Part shown: positions 9,301-20,787 of the stretch, piece after piece
Position numbering within the stretch: the stretch's first letter is position 1
How the letters are laid out: every line of letters starts with the position of its first letter
DNA from: Choricystis sp. odSpoLacu1
Taxonomy: Eukaryota > Chlorophyta > Trebouxiophyceae
Direction of reading: 5' to 3'
NCBI GenBank assembly: GCA_958009055.1
Contig: OY253660.1
Location: 558,001-622,000, forward strand
Length of the DNA stretch: 64,000 nt
Made by a program: the position numbers and the translations under genes
The notes under the pieces: model-generated
Told to the model about the DNA's origin: nothing
Databases searched by the model: none
Seen by the model: the letters and a program-made list of their open reading frames with translations, nothing else

Positions 9301-11983
9301 CATCGACGGCTCCCTCACCGACAACACCGCCCCCACCGCGGGGGGCGGCGCGGGGGGCGGCCTGGCCATCGTGGGGCCGGGCGCCTCCCTCCACGGGACG
9401 GCGCTGTCGGGCAACGCGGCGCGCTACGGCGGGGGGCTCTACGTGGCGTCCGACCTCGCCCCCACCGCCACCCCCGCCCACCACCTTTGCCTCCCTCGCC
9501 TTTGCCCCCACCAACGCGGCCGACCGGGGCGATGACGCGTTCTGGGTGCGGGCCACCTCCCCGTCGGCCGCGCTGGCGTGCGCGGGCTGCAGCTGGGGCG
9601 CGGAGGCCGCCCCCCCCGCCCGGCCGCGTCGCGACGGAGGCTCTCGCCGCCGCCCTGGTCGGCGCTGCCTCCCCCCCCATCCAGTCCAACGAACCCGCCC
9701 CCGCTTCTCCATCGCCCTGCGCGACTTTTATGGTGCGATCTCGTCGACCGACGATGGCGGCGCGTGCGTCCCGACCGCGGCCGGCGGCGCGAGCGTCCTG
9801 CTCCCTGAAGCCGGCCGCTCCGCCCCCGCCGACTCTGGGGTGGCCCTGTTTGACAGGTTCACGGTGACGGGGGGTGTGGGCGAGACGGTGGCGGTGGACG
9901 TGACCTGCACCCCGCCCTTCGCGTCGCGCCCGCCCGCCGCCCCCGCGGCCGCGCCGCTGCCCGCGCTCACCCTCTCCCTCGCCGTCGCCAACTGTTCCCG
10001 CGGCCGCCAGCCCCCCCCCCGCCGGCACCCCCTACCCCGTGTGCTCCCCCTGCCCCTTTGGCACGTTTTCGTTCGACGGGTCCTCCTGCACCCCCTGCCG
10101 CGAGGGCGGGCTCTGCCCGGGTGGCGCCGCGGGCGAAGCCACCCCCGTCAAAGCGTACGCCGGCCACTGGCGCTCCACCAATGACACCGACGTCCCGCTG
10201 TACCGGTGCCCCGACACGGGAGCCTGCCGCGGTGTGGCGGCCGGGTCTGCGGAGTCGGGCGATGCGGCAGGCGACGCGGCGTGCGCGGGGGGGACGGTGG
10301 GCCCCCTGTGCACCAAGTGCGCACAGGACTACAAGTTTGGCGGCAAGTGCAAGTGAGTTTGTGTGTGTGTGAGTGGGAGGGAGGGGAGGGGAGGGGAGAC
10401 ATTTTTTTTTGTTTCGCCCCGCCACCTTTTTTCCACCCCTCCCCACCCCCACCCACTCCTCCTCCAGACCCTGCTCCGGCATCGTGGCCGGCAAACTCAT
10501 GGTCGCCGTCGCCGCCGTCGTGCTGGCCGCCTTCCTGGTGGCCATCTTTGCGCGCACGTGGGGCGGCGGCGACGTCGGGCCAGGCCCCATGACAAAGCTC
10601 AAGATCTTCACGACCCACGTCCAGATCGTGGCCCTGCTGCGCGACTACGACCTGCTGTGGCCCGACTCCACGCTGGCGGCGCTGGGGTGGGCGGACACGC
10701 TCAACATCGGCATCTCGGTGGCTGCCCCTGAATGTTTCCTCCCCGGGTTCTCCTTTTGGGGTGCGTACGCGTTTGCCGAGGTCCTGCCCGCCGCCGCGGT
10801 GGCTCTGTGCGTGGCCATCTACGCGGCCGCCGCCGCCGTGGCTGCCCGCCGCACCGCCTCCCCCTGCACGCGCGCGCGCTGCGCGTCGCTCCAAGCGCGC
10901 TGCTGGCGCAACGCGTTCTGGCTCGTCACCCTGCTCTACCCGCGCGCCGCTCAGTCGGCGCTGCAGTTGTTCTCGTTGGCGCGCCTGAATGTGGGCACCT
11001 TTTTGGCGGCCGACATGGGGGTGTTGGTGCGCCCCCCGCCGTCTGCCTGCGGCGGCGCTGTCTGCCCCCTCACCCCCACCTACCGCTTCATGGTCCCCGT
11101 CGGCATCGCCATCCTGGTCATCGTGGCGGCGGGTGTCCCCGCCGCCTTCTTTGCCGCCCTGTGGCGCAACCGGGCGCGGCTGCACACGGACGCCACCGTC
11201 ATGCAGCGGTACGGCTTCCTGTACGTGGGCCAACGCTTCGTCTACTGGGACACCATCGACACCCTGCGCAAGCTGGTGCTGGCCGCCCTGCCCGTATTCG
11301 TCGCCCCCCAGCCGGCCGGGTCGCTGCAAGCGCTGGCGGGTCAACTCATCGTCGTCGCGACGGGGGGCGCTGTGCTCGCGGTGAAACCCTTCACCGACGC
11401 TGAAGACAACGCCGCCACCGTCGCCTCCAACGTGGTGCTGTGGCTGCTGCTGCTGTCTGGGTCGGCCCTCAAGTGGGTGCGCCTGGGCAAGACGGCCACG
11501 TTTGGGGTGGCGATCGCGCAGGTGGTGCTGACGTCTGGCCTTGGCGCCCTCGTGCTGGCCGCCGTGGCGGTGCGCTACTGGCGCCTGCTGCTGGCCCTGC
11601 CGCGCAAGGCGGTGGGGGCTGTGGTGGGCGGCGTGACGGCTGTGGCCAGCTTGTGCGGCGGGCGGCGCCGCGGCGGCGGCGGCGGCGGCGGCGATGGTGA
11701 CGCGGCGAGCGGCGACCGCCGCGGCGGCAAGGTGGCGCCCGCCCCCCCCGACGACGACGCGTTTGTGGACGCGGTGGCGGGCAAGGAGGCGGCGGCGGCT
11801 GCCGCCGCCACCGCCGGCACCGCGCCGTCCCCCCGCGCCGCCGACGCCGACGCGGAGGCTGGCTTCGGCAGCGACCTCATCCGCACAGGGGGTGCCTCTG
11901 GTTCGGGCGCCCCCCTGCTGGGGTCGCCCACGGCTGGCGTGCGCCGCCGGGACACGGGGGTGGCGGCGGCGGAGGAGGCGTGA
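6358..11983 (+). CDS. Giant surface protein: beta-helix ectodomain, Cys-rich stalk, multi-span membrane domain
   Basis: Exons: 6358-6910, 7015-7364, 7456-7593, 7703-8043, 8149-8251, 8363-8845, 8935-10352, 10468-11983, about 1,630 aa. A signal peptide is followed by parallel beta-helix (Pmp-like) repeats with recurring 'GGG(L/I)', 'N.T' and 'DN' turns. A Cys-rich stalk (CSPCPFGTFSFDGSSCTPC) precedes a polytopic C-terminal region with the conserved-looking YGFLYVGQRFVYWDTIDTLR and a long Gly/Ala-rich tail ending at TGA 11983. Similar architectures occur in algae and other protists, but the function is unknown; adhesion, mechanosensing or ligand sensing are guesses. The frame breaks near 7125-7160, at C runs 7189-7199, 9116-9127, 9610-9617 and 10011-10020, and near 9460-9485 and 9680-9706. 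The coding signal continues across each break, so assembly error is more likely than a true pseudogene. Confidence 0.7.
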
Positions 11984-12225
11984 TTGATATAATTGTGTGG
12001 AGAGAGAGGGGGTTAAAACGCGACGATTCGTTTCTTTCTTTATTTTTCGTTATTTGGGCATCAAAAAGTTTGTGCTTTCTTTCCGTTGTGACACGTGCAG
12101 GCGCTCACACAGTGGCAAACGCAGACAAACAAAACGGGTCAAGGCGCAGGGTCGAAGCAAAATGAAACGCAGGCGGCAAGCACTCCAGGGTGCGCTCTCT
12201 CAGTTTCCTCCCTCTTCCATCATCG

Positions 12226-13822
12226 TCACTCCTCCGCCGTCTTCGTCGTCGTGGCCGCCGTCGACCCCGCCTCCGCCGTCGTCGTCGTCACCTTGGCCTT
12301 GGTATCCATCGCGGCCGCCAGCCCCGCCGTGTCCGCCGCCGCCGCCGCCCCCTTCTTCTTCTCGGCCGCCACCTCCCAATTCAGCTCGCCCGACGCGGCC
12401 GACCCCACCCGCTTGGCCGCCTCCCACTTGTCGGCCGCCGTCTTGGCGGCGTCCTCGGCGCCGCGCTTGGCGTCGGCGGCGGCGACAGCCGCGGACGACG
12501 CGGCTTCCGTGCGCGCGCGCTCCTCACTCTCGGCGCGCGCGGCCGCCGCCTCCGCCTCCAACTCTTGTTTCTCGGCCGTGCGGGCGGCTTGCTCGTGCTT
12601 GTGAGCGTCGTCCTTGGCTTGGGCAGCCTCCAGGGCCGCGCGCTTGGAGGTCGCGTCCGCCGCGGCCGCGCGCTCCGCAGCCACGCGCGCCGCCTCGTCC
12701 GCGGCGGCCGCCACGTTGGCGGCAGCAGCAGCCTTGGCGTCCAGGTCGGCCAGCGCGGCTTCCGCGTTGGTGGCGGGCGCCGCCTCCGCGGCCGCCGCCT
12801 CTTTCGCTTTCTTGGCGGCGTCCCGGTTGGACGCCGCCTGCTGGCGCAGGGTGGCCGTGTCGCGCGACGCGTCGGCCGCGCGCTCGGCCGCCGACGCGCG
12901 GTGCTGCGCGTCGCCGACGGTCGCTTTGGCCTTGGCCAGCGCGGCCGTCGCGCGCTCGACCTCTTTGGCCGCGTCGCCCGCGCAGCGGCGCCAGTCTTCG
13001 GCCGCCGCGGCGGCCTTGATGGCGGCGTCCTGCTTGTCATTGGCGAGCGAGTCGGCAGCGGTGGCGGCTTGGGCCGCGTCGGCCGCGTCGCGCTCGTGCT
13101 TGGACTTGCGCTCGCGCGCCGCGGCGGCTGCCTCGTGCGCCTTGTCCTTCTCCGCCGCCACGCTCTTGCCCTCGCGGTCGGCCTGCTTGGCAACAGCCGC
13201 ACGCTCGCGGGCCAGCTGCTTGGCGGTGTCCGCGTCGGCGCGCGCGTGCGCGGCCGCGTCGCGAGCGGCCGAGGCGGCGCTCTTGGCCTTTTCCGCTTCC
13301 GCGTGCTCACGCTCCGCCGTCTCCTCGTGCTCGCGCGTGGCGCGGGCGGCAGCCGACGCAGCCTCGTGGGCCAGGCGGGCGGCGCGGGCGGCGGCTTCCG
13401 CCGCGTCACCCGCGGCGGTCGACTCTTGCGCGAGCGCGGCCGCGCGCGCCGCGGCCTCGCGCGCGGCGGCGGCGTCAGCGCTGGCTTCCTCAAAGTGGGA
13501 CACGGCGTCGGAGGGGTGGTGGGGCTGTGGGTTTGGAGGGTGGGGGGGTGGGGTGGGGGGGTTTGTGTGCGGCTTCTGGCCGGGCGCCGACGAGGCGAGC
13601 GTCGCCCTCCCGAACACCCTCTCCCCCCGCCCGCTGCCTCACCTTGCCCATGCCCAGCGCCTCCTTTACCGCGCGCAGCGGGTTGGTCAGCAGGTTGTGG
13701 GCGGGCGACCCGGGCGCGGGCGACGACGGGGGGGGGGACGCCGGTGCGGCTGCGCCGCCGCGCGGCGGCGTGGCGCCGCCCGGCGGCGTGGCGGCGCTGG
13801 TGTCGGGGGAGGGGCGCTGCAT
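12226..13822 (-). CDS. Ala-rich coiled-coil protein, 492 aa (unknown)
   Basis: Exons 13822-13643 and 13524-12226. The first 60 residues are Pro/Ala-rich and end in a short hydrophobic-basic segment (NLLTNPLRAVKEALGMGK). The remaining 430 are almost pure helix: long Ala/Glu/Arg/Lys repeats such as AAARERKSKHERDAADAA, with hardly any Gly or Pro until a TTTTKTAEE tail. Ala is the dominant residue. This is compatible with a long single helix or coiled coil, or with a LEA-group-3-like desiccation protein; I cannot separate these by eye. It converges on the 3' end of the beta-helix gene with a gap of about 240 bp. The start at 13822 has a cacaccATG context. Confidence 0.6.
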
Positions 13823-14091
13823 GGTGTGTTGTGTGTGTGTGTGCTGTGATGGGGGAGAAAAGGGTGCGGGTTTTGAGAGTGTGGAGAGAGAGAGAGTGTG
13901 TGTGTTGAAAAGTGCGGGGGGGGTCATTTTTTTTGTTTTTTTGTCACATCAAAAAAACGTTGCTTGCGCGCGCGGGGCGGTGTGCCTCACCCTCCCGCGC
14001 GCACACTAAAAATAAGAAAACGCTCCCCCACCCGGCGCCTAGGGTTTGTGAACCAATCAAAACATTCCGACCCTCTCTCAACCCACATGTT

Positions 14092-14820
14092 TCAAAACAG
14101 GCGGTCGCGCCACGACAACAGCGTCGCGACCGCCGCCTCCCGCACCGGCATCCCCAGCCCCACCGTCGCCGCCATCGCCACCCGGGCGGCCGCGTCGGGC
14201 GCGGTGGCATCGGGCACCAGGCACGCCAGGGCGTCGACGGCGGCGGCTGCCAGGGACAGCGCGGCCGGCCCGCCCCCGCGCGGCGCAGGGGGGGGGTCGG
14301 GGCCGCCGCCACCGTCGCGGGCGCCGCCCCGGCGCCCCGACCGCCCGGTGGAACCGGAGCCGCCCTCCATGTAGGAGCCGCGGGGTTGGTAGGGGGACGG
14401 GTAGAAGGAGGGCGGGGCGTTGGCGGCATGGCCGTGGCGAGCAGACCCCGAGCCTGATCCAGCGGACGCGGGCGTCCACCCGGTGCCCGGGGCGGCGGAC
14501 GAGCCGTATGTGTAGGTGGCGGCGGCGCCGCGGGGGTCGTGGGCGGGGGCGCCAACGAGGCTGGGGTGGAGGGAAGGGGGGGTGGGAAGGGGTGGGTGGG
14601 TGCGAGGCAATGAAAAAAAAAGATACCGTTGCCGCCCCCGTTGTCCCGATCCACACGCCCACACACAGAAGCCACACACTCTCCCACCCCTCTCTCACAC
14701 ACACCTCGTCACAAACTCCGCCAAGTCGACCCCCCCGTCCCGCCGCGCGTCCAGCGCGTCGAACACGGTCAGCACGTGGGCTGCATGCCACAGGTGGGCG
14801 TCCGCCTCGGACGCGGCCAT
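14092..14820 (-). CDS. Single EF-hand protein, 194 aa (function unknown)
   Basis: Exons 14820-14705 and 14560-14092 splice to 'EFVTS-LVGAP' in frame. Near residues 22-37 there is a helix-loop-helix with the calcium-loop pattern DARRDGGVDLAE; position 3 is Arg in place of the usual Asp/Asn, so calcium affinity is uncertain. The middle is Gly/Ser/Tyr-rich disordered sequence, and the last 60 residues are a predicted amphipathic helical region (ALSLAAAAVDALACLV). No known family is recognised. The donor site lies in a GTGTGTGTGAGAG run. It is divergent from catalase. Confidence 0.5.
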
Positions 14821-15183
14821 GCCGGGGGCGAGGGGGTGGGTGGCGGGCGCGGTGGGCGCGGGCGGGGGGGGTTGGGCCTGGGAGAGTGGGCCTGGGAGAG
14901 TGTCGGGTGAAAACAGGCGCCCTCGCCGTGCCGCCACCCCTTCTTTCTTTCGCGCGCCGCGTGCATCCTCCGCCCCATCGAAAGCACACGCAGGCTGCGT
15001 TCCAGTGTGGCGCGCATGCGACCGCGGGCCGCGATGCGAGACCGCCCCGGGGGACGCACCAACATTTGCTGACGGCCCACCTCTTTTTTTCGTTTTGTGT
15101 CCGAGCCGCGCGAGCCGCTCTCTCACAACCTTTGGCCGCTTTTCTTTCTTCTCCCCCCCGCCGCCCCCACCCCTCTCGCCACC
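14821..15183. promoter_or_regulatory. Shared upstream region, EF-hand gene / catalase
   Basis: 363 bp between divergent start codons. It contains a perfect 14-bp tandem duplication (gggcctgggagagt, twice, 14874-14901). The base just before the catalase start is C-rich with an accATG context. No other element is called. Confidence 0.5.
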
Positions 15184-17296
15184 ATGGACCCAAAGGTGCG
15201 CCCCCCACGCCACCCTGAAGCTCACCCGACACCACACGCCTTGTGTGGGTGCCAACACGGCCGACACGTCACCCACCCCCACCCCCTCTCGCAGATGCGT
15301 CCCTCCTCCCACTTTGACTCGCCCCACTGGACCACCAACTCGGGCGCCCCCGTGTGGAACAACAACAACTCGTCCACCGTGGGCGTGCGCGGTGAGTGTG
15401 GGTGGGGGTGTGGGGAGGAGAGCAAAGCCCCCGTTCCGCGCCCGTTCCCGCACACCATCCCCGCTGGCGCGGCGGCTTCCTGGCGCCTCGCGCCGCACGG
15501 CCACGGGCGCGCCCCCTTCTCCCCGGGACGGGCGTGGGAGACTGTGTGGCAGCCGGTGGGGGGGACGGGCGACAGTCGGGGCGAGGAGGCTGGGGCGTGC
15601 GCGGGGGCGGAAGAGAGGGAAAGGCGGCGCGGCGCGCGAGCCATGCCCGGTCGGCGCGCGGGCCGTGGCGGGGCGCGAGAAAAAAAACGCACCCGCCTCT
15701 TGACGCACCCTCCCTCCCCCCACACATCACATAGGCCCCATCCTGCTGGAAGACTACCACCTGGTGGAGAAGCTGGCCAACGTGAGTTGTGGGGGTTGAG
15801 GACGGCAGGGGTGTGCTCACGCACTCTTCTTTCTCCGCGTTTGTTTCCCTCACCTCCACCCACCCACCCCCACCCACCCACACCATAGTTCGACCGCGAG
15901 CGCATCCCCGAGCGCGTCGTCCACGCGCGCGGCGCCTCGGCCAAGGGCTTCTTCGAAGTCACCCACGACATCACGCACCTCACGTGCGCCGACCTGTTCC
16001 GTGCGCCCGGCGTCCAGACCCCCGTCATCGCCCGCTTCTCCACCGTCATCCACGAGCGCGGGTCCCCGGAGACCATTCGCGACCCGCGCGGGTTTGCGGT
16101 CAAGTTTTACACGCGGGAAGGCAACTGGGACCTCGTCGGCAACAACATGCCCGTCTTCTTCATCCGGGACGGCATGAAGTTCCCCGACATGGTGCACGCG
16201 CTCAAGCCCAACCCCGTCAACCACATCCAGGAAGGGTGGCGCATCGCCGACTTTTTCTCGCACGTGCCTGAAGCGATGCACATGTTCACGTTCCTGCTGG
16301 ACGACGTGGGCGTCCCTCTGAACTACCGCCACATGGAAGGGTTTGGGGTACACACGTACACGCTGATGACGCGGGAGGGCAAGGTGAGTTGGGGGTTTGG
16401 AGGTTTGGAGGGAGGGGAGAGAAGTGTTCTTTATTGTTTTTTTCCAACCGTCCCCCCCCACAACCCTCCAGACAACCTACGTCAAGTTCCACTGGAAGCC
16501 CACCTGCGGCGTCAAGTGCCTGCTGGAGGACGAAGCCGTGCGCGTGGGCGGCGCCAACCACTCGCACGCGACGCAGGACCTTTTCGATGCTGTCGCGTCG
16601 GGCGACTACCCCGAGTGGCAACTCTTCATCCAGACCATGGACCCGGCCGACGAGGACAAGCACGAGTTTGACGCGCTGGACGTCACCAAGACGTGGCCCG
16701 AGGACAGGTTCCCCCTGCAACCCGTCGGCCGCATGGTGCTCAACAAAAACCCGGACAACTTTTTCGCGGAGAACGAGATGCTCGCGTTTTGTCCCGCACT
16801 CGTCGTCCCGGGCGTCGGCTACTCGGACGACAAACTGTTGCAGACGCGCATCTTCTCCTACGCCGACACCCAGCGCCACCGGCTGGGGCCCAACTACTTG
16901 TTGCTGCCTGCCAACGCGCCCCGGTCGGCGCACCACAACAACCACCACGACGGTTTCATGAACTTCATGCACCGCGATGAGGAGGTCAACTACTTCCCCT
17001 CCCGCCTCGCCCCCGCCAAGCATGCCGAGCGCACCCCCACCAACCCGGCCGTTCTCACCGGCCGCCGGGAGTGGGGCGTCATCCCCAAGGAGAACAACTT
17101 TCAGCAACCGGGGGAGCGCTTCCGCTCGTTCGACGCGGCGCGCCAGGACCGCTTCATCGAGCGCCTGTGCGGCATCATTGGCGACGGCCGCGCCACCCCC
17201 GAGATTCGGCGGGTGTGGGTGGGCTACCTGACCCAGTGCGACGCGGGGCTGGGCAAGCGGGTGGCGGCCAAGCTGCAGAGCATGGGGGCGGCGTGA
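15184..17296 (+). CDS. CAT: Catalase (heme, plant-type, 491 aa)
   Basis: Exons 15184-15195, 15295-15391, 15735-15781, 15889-16383 and 16472-17296 all join in frame. The first coding exon is only 12 nt (M-D-P-K). The enzyme breaks down hydrogen peroxide, usually in peroxisomes. The distal His is H64 in [12 protein letters not shown], the distal Asn is about N138 in [12 protein letters not shown], and the proximal heme ligand is Y347 in [17 protein letters not shown]. Length and the start ([20 protein letters not shown] after exon 1) match plant catalases. There is no C-terminal SKL; an internal AKL lies 7-5 residues from the end, which might act as a weak peroxisomal signal, as internal signals do in plant catalases. 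No frame breaks are seen. Confidence 0.97.
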
Positions 17297-17832
17297 GAGT
17301 GTGTGTGTGTTTTATCGTTTAGGTCACCTGTGTTTTGCTTTCATCCACCCCCCCTCCCCTGTCCCTTGCGTTTGCCTTTCCTCGCGCATGCCCTCTCGGC
17401 GTGCGGGGGCCCAAACAACAGGGACACAGTTTTTGGGAGGCGGCGTGCGTTTTTGTGAGGAGAGGGGCGAGTCGATTTTCTCGCCCCCTCCCTCTCTCTT
17501 TTTTATCGTGCGCACTGCCGTGTGTTTAACCTCCCTCCTTTTACACGCCTACATACGTGTTGTGTGGACGTGGGCCCCCCACTTTTTTTGTAGCGTGTGT
17601 GTGCGTTTTTTCGACGGAAAAAAACAGAAGGTCGGCCCCGACCTTTCACCTCTCTCCTTTCGTCTTCCTATCGACCGCGTGTGTCTCTCTCCCCTCTGTC
17701 CTCCTCCCCCCCACCACCAATGTCGTAACAACCCCCAGCTGTCAAAACTCCTCTCCTCCCCCACCCACGTCGTTTCGTGGGGCGCGGCGGGGCGGTTCCC
17801 CCGCTTGCGCGCCCATTCCAACAAAAAAACCA
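17297..17832. other. Intergenic, catalase to carrier
   Basis: About 0.5 kb of T- and C-rich tracts. It likely holds the catalase 3' UTR and the promoter of the mitochondrial carrier. No ORF or RNA structure is supported. Confidence 0.5.
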
Positions 17833-18857
17833 ATGTCGCCCCCCCCACCAGCGCTCAGCCCCGCCGCCCGCGACTTTGTGGCAGGTGGTGTGGCTGGAGT
17901 GGCCAGGTGCGATCGAGAGAGAGGGAGACAGGAAGATGAGAGAGAGAGAAGCGTTCGACCACCTCTTTCTGCCAACCCTGTCCCTCCCTTGCCCCCCCCA
18001 GCGTCGTCGTGGGCCAGCCTCTGGACACCATCCGCGTCCACCAACAAGCGCACGCGTCCTCGTCATCCTCCAACCGGCCGTCCGCGCTGGCCACCGCGCG
18101 CACGCTGGTGGCGCGCGGCGGCGCGGCCGCCCTGTTTCGCGGGGTGGCGTACCCCGCCATCACCATCGCGCTACAGAGTGCGGTCGTGTTTCACGCGTAC
18201 GGCGCTGCGTGCCGCTTTTTGAAGCGCAGGGAGCAAGAGGCGGCAGAGGACTCAGCCGACGCGCCGCCGTCGTCCACCCCGCTCCCACTCCCCCTGGTCG
18301 CGCTGGCCGGCTTTGCCGCGGGCGCTGTCCAGCTGGCCGTCATCATCCCTGTCGACTTGCTCAAGATTAGGGCCCAGCTGGCCACCGCCCCCCCCCTGCG
18401 CCCAGCCGCCGCGCTCGCGGCAGCCTGGCGCGCGGGTGGCGTGCGCGGCCTGTACACGGGGGCCGGCGTCACCGCCGCCCGCGACGTGCCGTCGCACGGC
18501 GTCTACTTTGCCGCGTACGAGGGCGGGAGGGACGCGCTGGATCCCGGGTGCCGGTCGCGCGGGGACGCTGGCGCCGCGGCCGCGCTGCTGGCTGCCGGCG
18601 GCGTGGCCGGGGCGGCGTCCTGGTTGTCGGTCTACCCTCTGGACGTCATCAAGACGAGGGTGCAGAGCGAGCGCGTGGCGGGCGCGGCTGGCCAGCCGGT
18701 CGCGTCGTCGCCCGTCGCTACCGCGATCGCGCGCGGCGGGCTGTGGGCGGGCATCGGCAGCACGCTGGCGCGCGCGTTTGTGGTCAACGCGGTGCTGTTC
18801 ACTGTGTATGAGCAAGTCATGGAAGCTCTTGGCGGGCGCGACCCAGCGGACGCATGA
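17833..18857 (+). CDS. Mitochondrial carrier family (SLC25) protein, 309 aa
   Basis: Exons 17833-17906 and 18002-18857. The three tandem carrier repeats are marked by their signatures: GQPLDTIRVHQQ, PVDLLKIRAQ and YPLDVIKTRVQ, each at the end of an odd-numbered membrane helix. Glycine-rich FVAGGVAGVA and LLAAGGVAGAA starts are also present. The segment DVPSHGVYFAAYEGG resembles the ornithine / carnitine-acylcarnitine / basic amino acid carrier branch, but the substrate cannot be fixed by eye. In the first signature the usual basic residue after the hydrophobic position is His, a small deviation. The family exchanges metabolites across the mitochondrial inner membrane. Confidence 0.88.
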
Positions 18858-19557
18858 AACAAAAGAAAACGAGGGGGGGGTAGAGGAGAGTGGTGACTCG
18901 GGGTTGATTTTTTTTTTTTTGGTTCAGTGCGTGGCAGGATGGAGAGTATCGGACATGCATAAAATACACACACTGCGCTTCTGCGACTTCGAACGTGTTC
19001 GGGGGAGAAGGTTTGGGGTTCTTCTCGGCAAGAAAAAAACACAAGCCCCCTCTCTCTCTCTCTCGTGCCCCCCCTCACGCGACGCTCCGCTCACGCGACC
19101 GGTTGCGCCGCCGCCCGCGCTCCCCGCGGTCGTGCGACCGACTGCGCGACGGGGGGGGGTGGGGAGAGGGGCGAGCCTCCCCCCGCGGCGCGCGCTATGC
19201 TCGCGCGCGGCGCTGGGGTGGACTCGCCGGGGCGCGCGGACGCGCGTCCCCGTGTTTGGAGGCGTGTGGAGGGCCGACCGGGTGGGGCGGCGGCGAGAGG
19301 CGGGGGGTGGAGGGGAGCTCTTCACCCCAGAACGGGCTGAGGATGTGGTCTAACACGGGAGAGAAAAGGAGGGGAGAGAGACCTCGATACACTATATGTG
19401 CGGCTCGCGTCTCTCTCTCGCTGGCCAGAGCTCCCCCTGATTTTTAGAGGCCACATGGCCGGCCGCCCCACCGCCCCAGCGCGCGCAGGCGCGCTCGCTC
19501 GCGCGCTAGCGGGCACACGACACACATACACACACACACACACCACAAACACACCAC
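18858..19557. other. Intergenic, carrier to SAC3-like gene
   Basis: About 0.7 kb. A T-run (18908-18920) after the carrier stop is likely 3' UTR. The following sequence is mixed and ends in a CA-rich stretch (19523-19556) directly before ATG 19558. No gene is supported. Confidence 0.5.
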
Positions 19558-20724
19558 ATGTCCAGCGCCGACCGCGCCGCGTGCAAGGCGGCCGCCCTGC
19601 GCGACCGGTTGGCGGCCGCCACCGACCCCAACACGAGGTTCAAGCTGGCTGTCAAGCTGGCCAAGTATGAGGCCCGGGTCAAGGCGGCGGCACCGCCGCC
19701 ACCGGCGCCCACAAGGCCGCCCCCCACCCTGCACCGCGTGACGCCCGCCGACGCGTCCACCATCGCGCCGCCGCCACTGACGGCGGCCGAGCTGGCGCGG
19801 CGAGCGGCGCGAGCGGCCCGGTTTGAGGCGGGGAGCGAGCGCCCTGCCCAGGCGGCGCCCACGCTGCATGCCGCCGCGCGCGCGGCGGGGCGCGACCACG
19901 CACTGGGTGCTTCGACCGCCCTGGAAAAAGAGTACCTGCGCCTCACCACGCTGCCCACGGTTGACAACGTGCGCCCGCCCCGCGTGCTGGCGGACGCGCT
20001 GGCCCATGTGAAGGCGCGGTGGCGGGAGGGCGTGGCCTACACGTGGGCGTGCCCCCAGCTCAAGTCGATCAGGCAAGACGTCACTGTGCAGGGTGTGCGT
20101 GACGCGCTGGCGGTGGACGCGTACGAGACGCACGCCCGGGTAGCGTTGGAGGCGGGCGACTTGGCTGAATTCAATCAGTGCGCGACCGCTTTGGTGGTGC
20201 TGCACAGTGAAGCGCGCGCGCGCGGCGCCGCCGCCGCTCGCAACGCGCCCGAGTTTGCGGCCTACCGCATCCTGTATGCTGCTGTCGTGAACGCTGGCTT
20301 GGCGGGCGCTCTGCGGAGTGTGGAACCACGCGACCGCGCGTCCCTCCCCGTCTCACACGCGCTGCGCGTCGTCGCGGCCGCGCGCGCGGGGGACGCGGCC
20401 GCCCTGGCCGCCGCGTACGACGATGCACCACGCATGGCGCCCTACTTGATGGACAAACTGGTGCCCAGCACGCGGTGCGCGGCGGCTGGCCGCATCGTGA
20501 GCGCGTTTCGGCCGGCTCTGCCGCTGACGACGGCGGCGCGCTGGTTGGGGTTGGGGCGAGAGGATCTGGAGTTGGCTGCAGCCGTGTTGAGGGAGGCGGG
20601 CGCGGACGTGACAGACGGCACCGTGGTGACGCGGCGGGAGGAGGCACCAGAGGCGAGAGGCAAGCGGCGGTCTGACCCGACGGCGGCAGCAGACACTCGA
20701 CGCAAAAAGAAACACCGCCGCTGA
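19558..20724 (+). CDS. SAC3/GANP family protein, LENG8/SAC3A-like
   Basis: Single exon, 388 aa, start in accacATG context. The central block LEKEYLRLTTLP ... VRPPRVL is followed by LKSIRQDVTVQGVRD, YETHARVALEAGDLAEFNQC. This is diagnostic of the SAC3/GANP PCI-like domain in its LENG8 / yeast Thp3 / plant SAC3A branch. Members link transcription, splicing and mRNA export. The N-terminal 110 residues are Ala/Pro-rich and shorter than in animal LENG8. The C-terminus is basic (RKKKHRR), a likely nuclear signal. It converges with the TLD gene, whose stop lies about 60 bp away. Confidence 0.88.
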   Translation: MSSADRAACKAAALRDRLAAATDPNTRFKLAVKLAKYEARVKAAAPPPPAPTRPPPTLHRVTPADASTIAPPPLTAAELARRAARAARFEAGSERPAQAAPTLHAAARAAGRDHALGASTALEKEYLRLTTLPTVDNVRPPRVLADALAHVKARWREGVAYTWACPQLKSIRQDVTVQGVRDALAVDAYETHARVALEAGDLAEFNQCATALVVLHSEARARGAAAARNAPEFAAYRILYAAVVNAGLAGALRSVEPRDRASLPVSHALRVVAAARAGDAAALAAAYDDAPRMAPYLMDKLVPSTRCAAAGRIVSAFRPALPLTTAARWLGLGREDLELAAAVLREAGADVTDGTVVTRREEAPEARGKRRSDPTAAADTRRKKKHRR

Positions 20725-20787
20725 AAAGGGGCGGAACTAGGTTTTTTATCACTCTGAAAATCAATACAACGTCTGCCCGACCCTCTC

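Noticed and set aside
6358..11983. Calling the beta-helix gene a pseudogene
   Set aside because: Coding signal and repeat pattern persist on both sides of each break, splice sites are intact, and the same kind of break occurs in RUVBL1 and Miro. Assembly error is simpler.
12190..13908. 572- and 411-codon plus-strand frames over the Ala-rich coiled-coil gene
   Set aside because: Arg- or Ser/Ala-rich shadow translations of the repetitive minus-strand gene; they cross its intron and have no plausible features.
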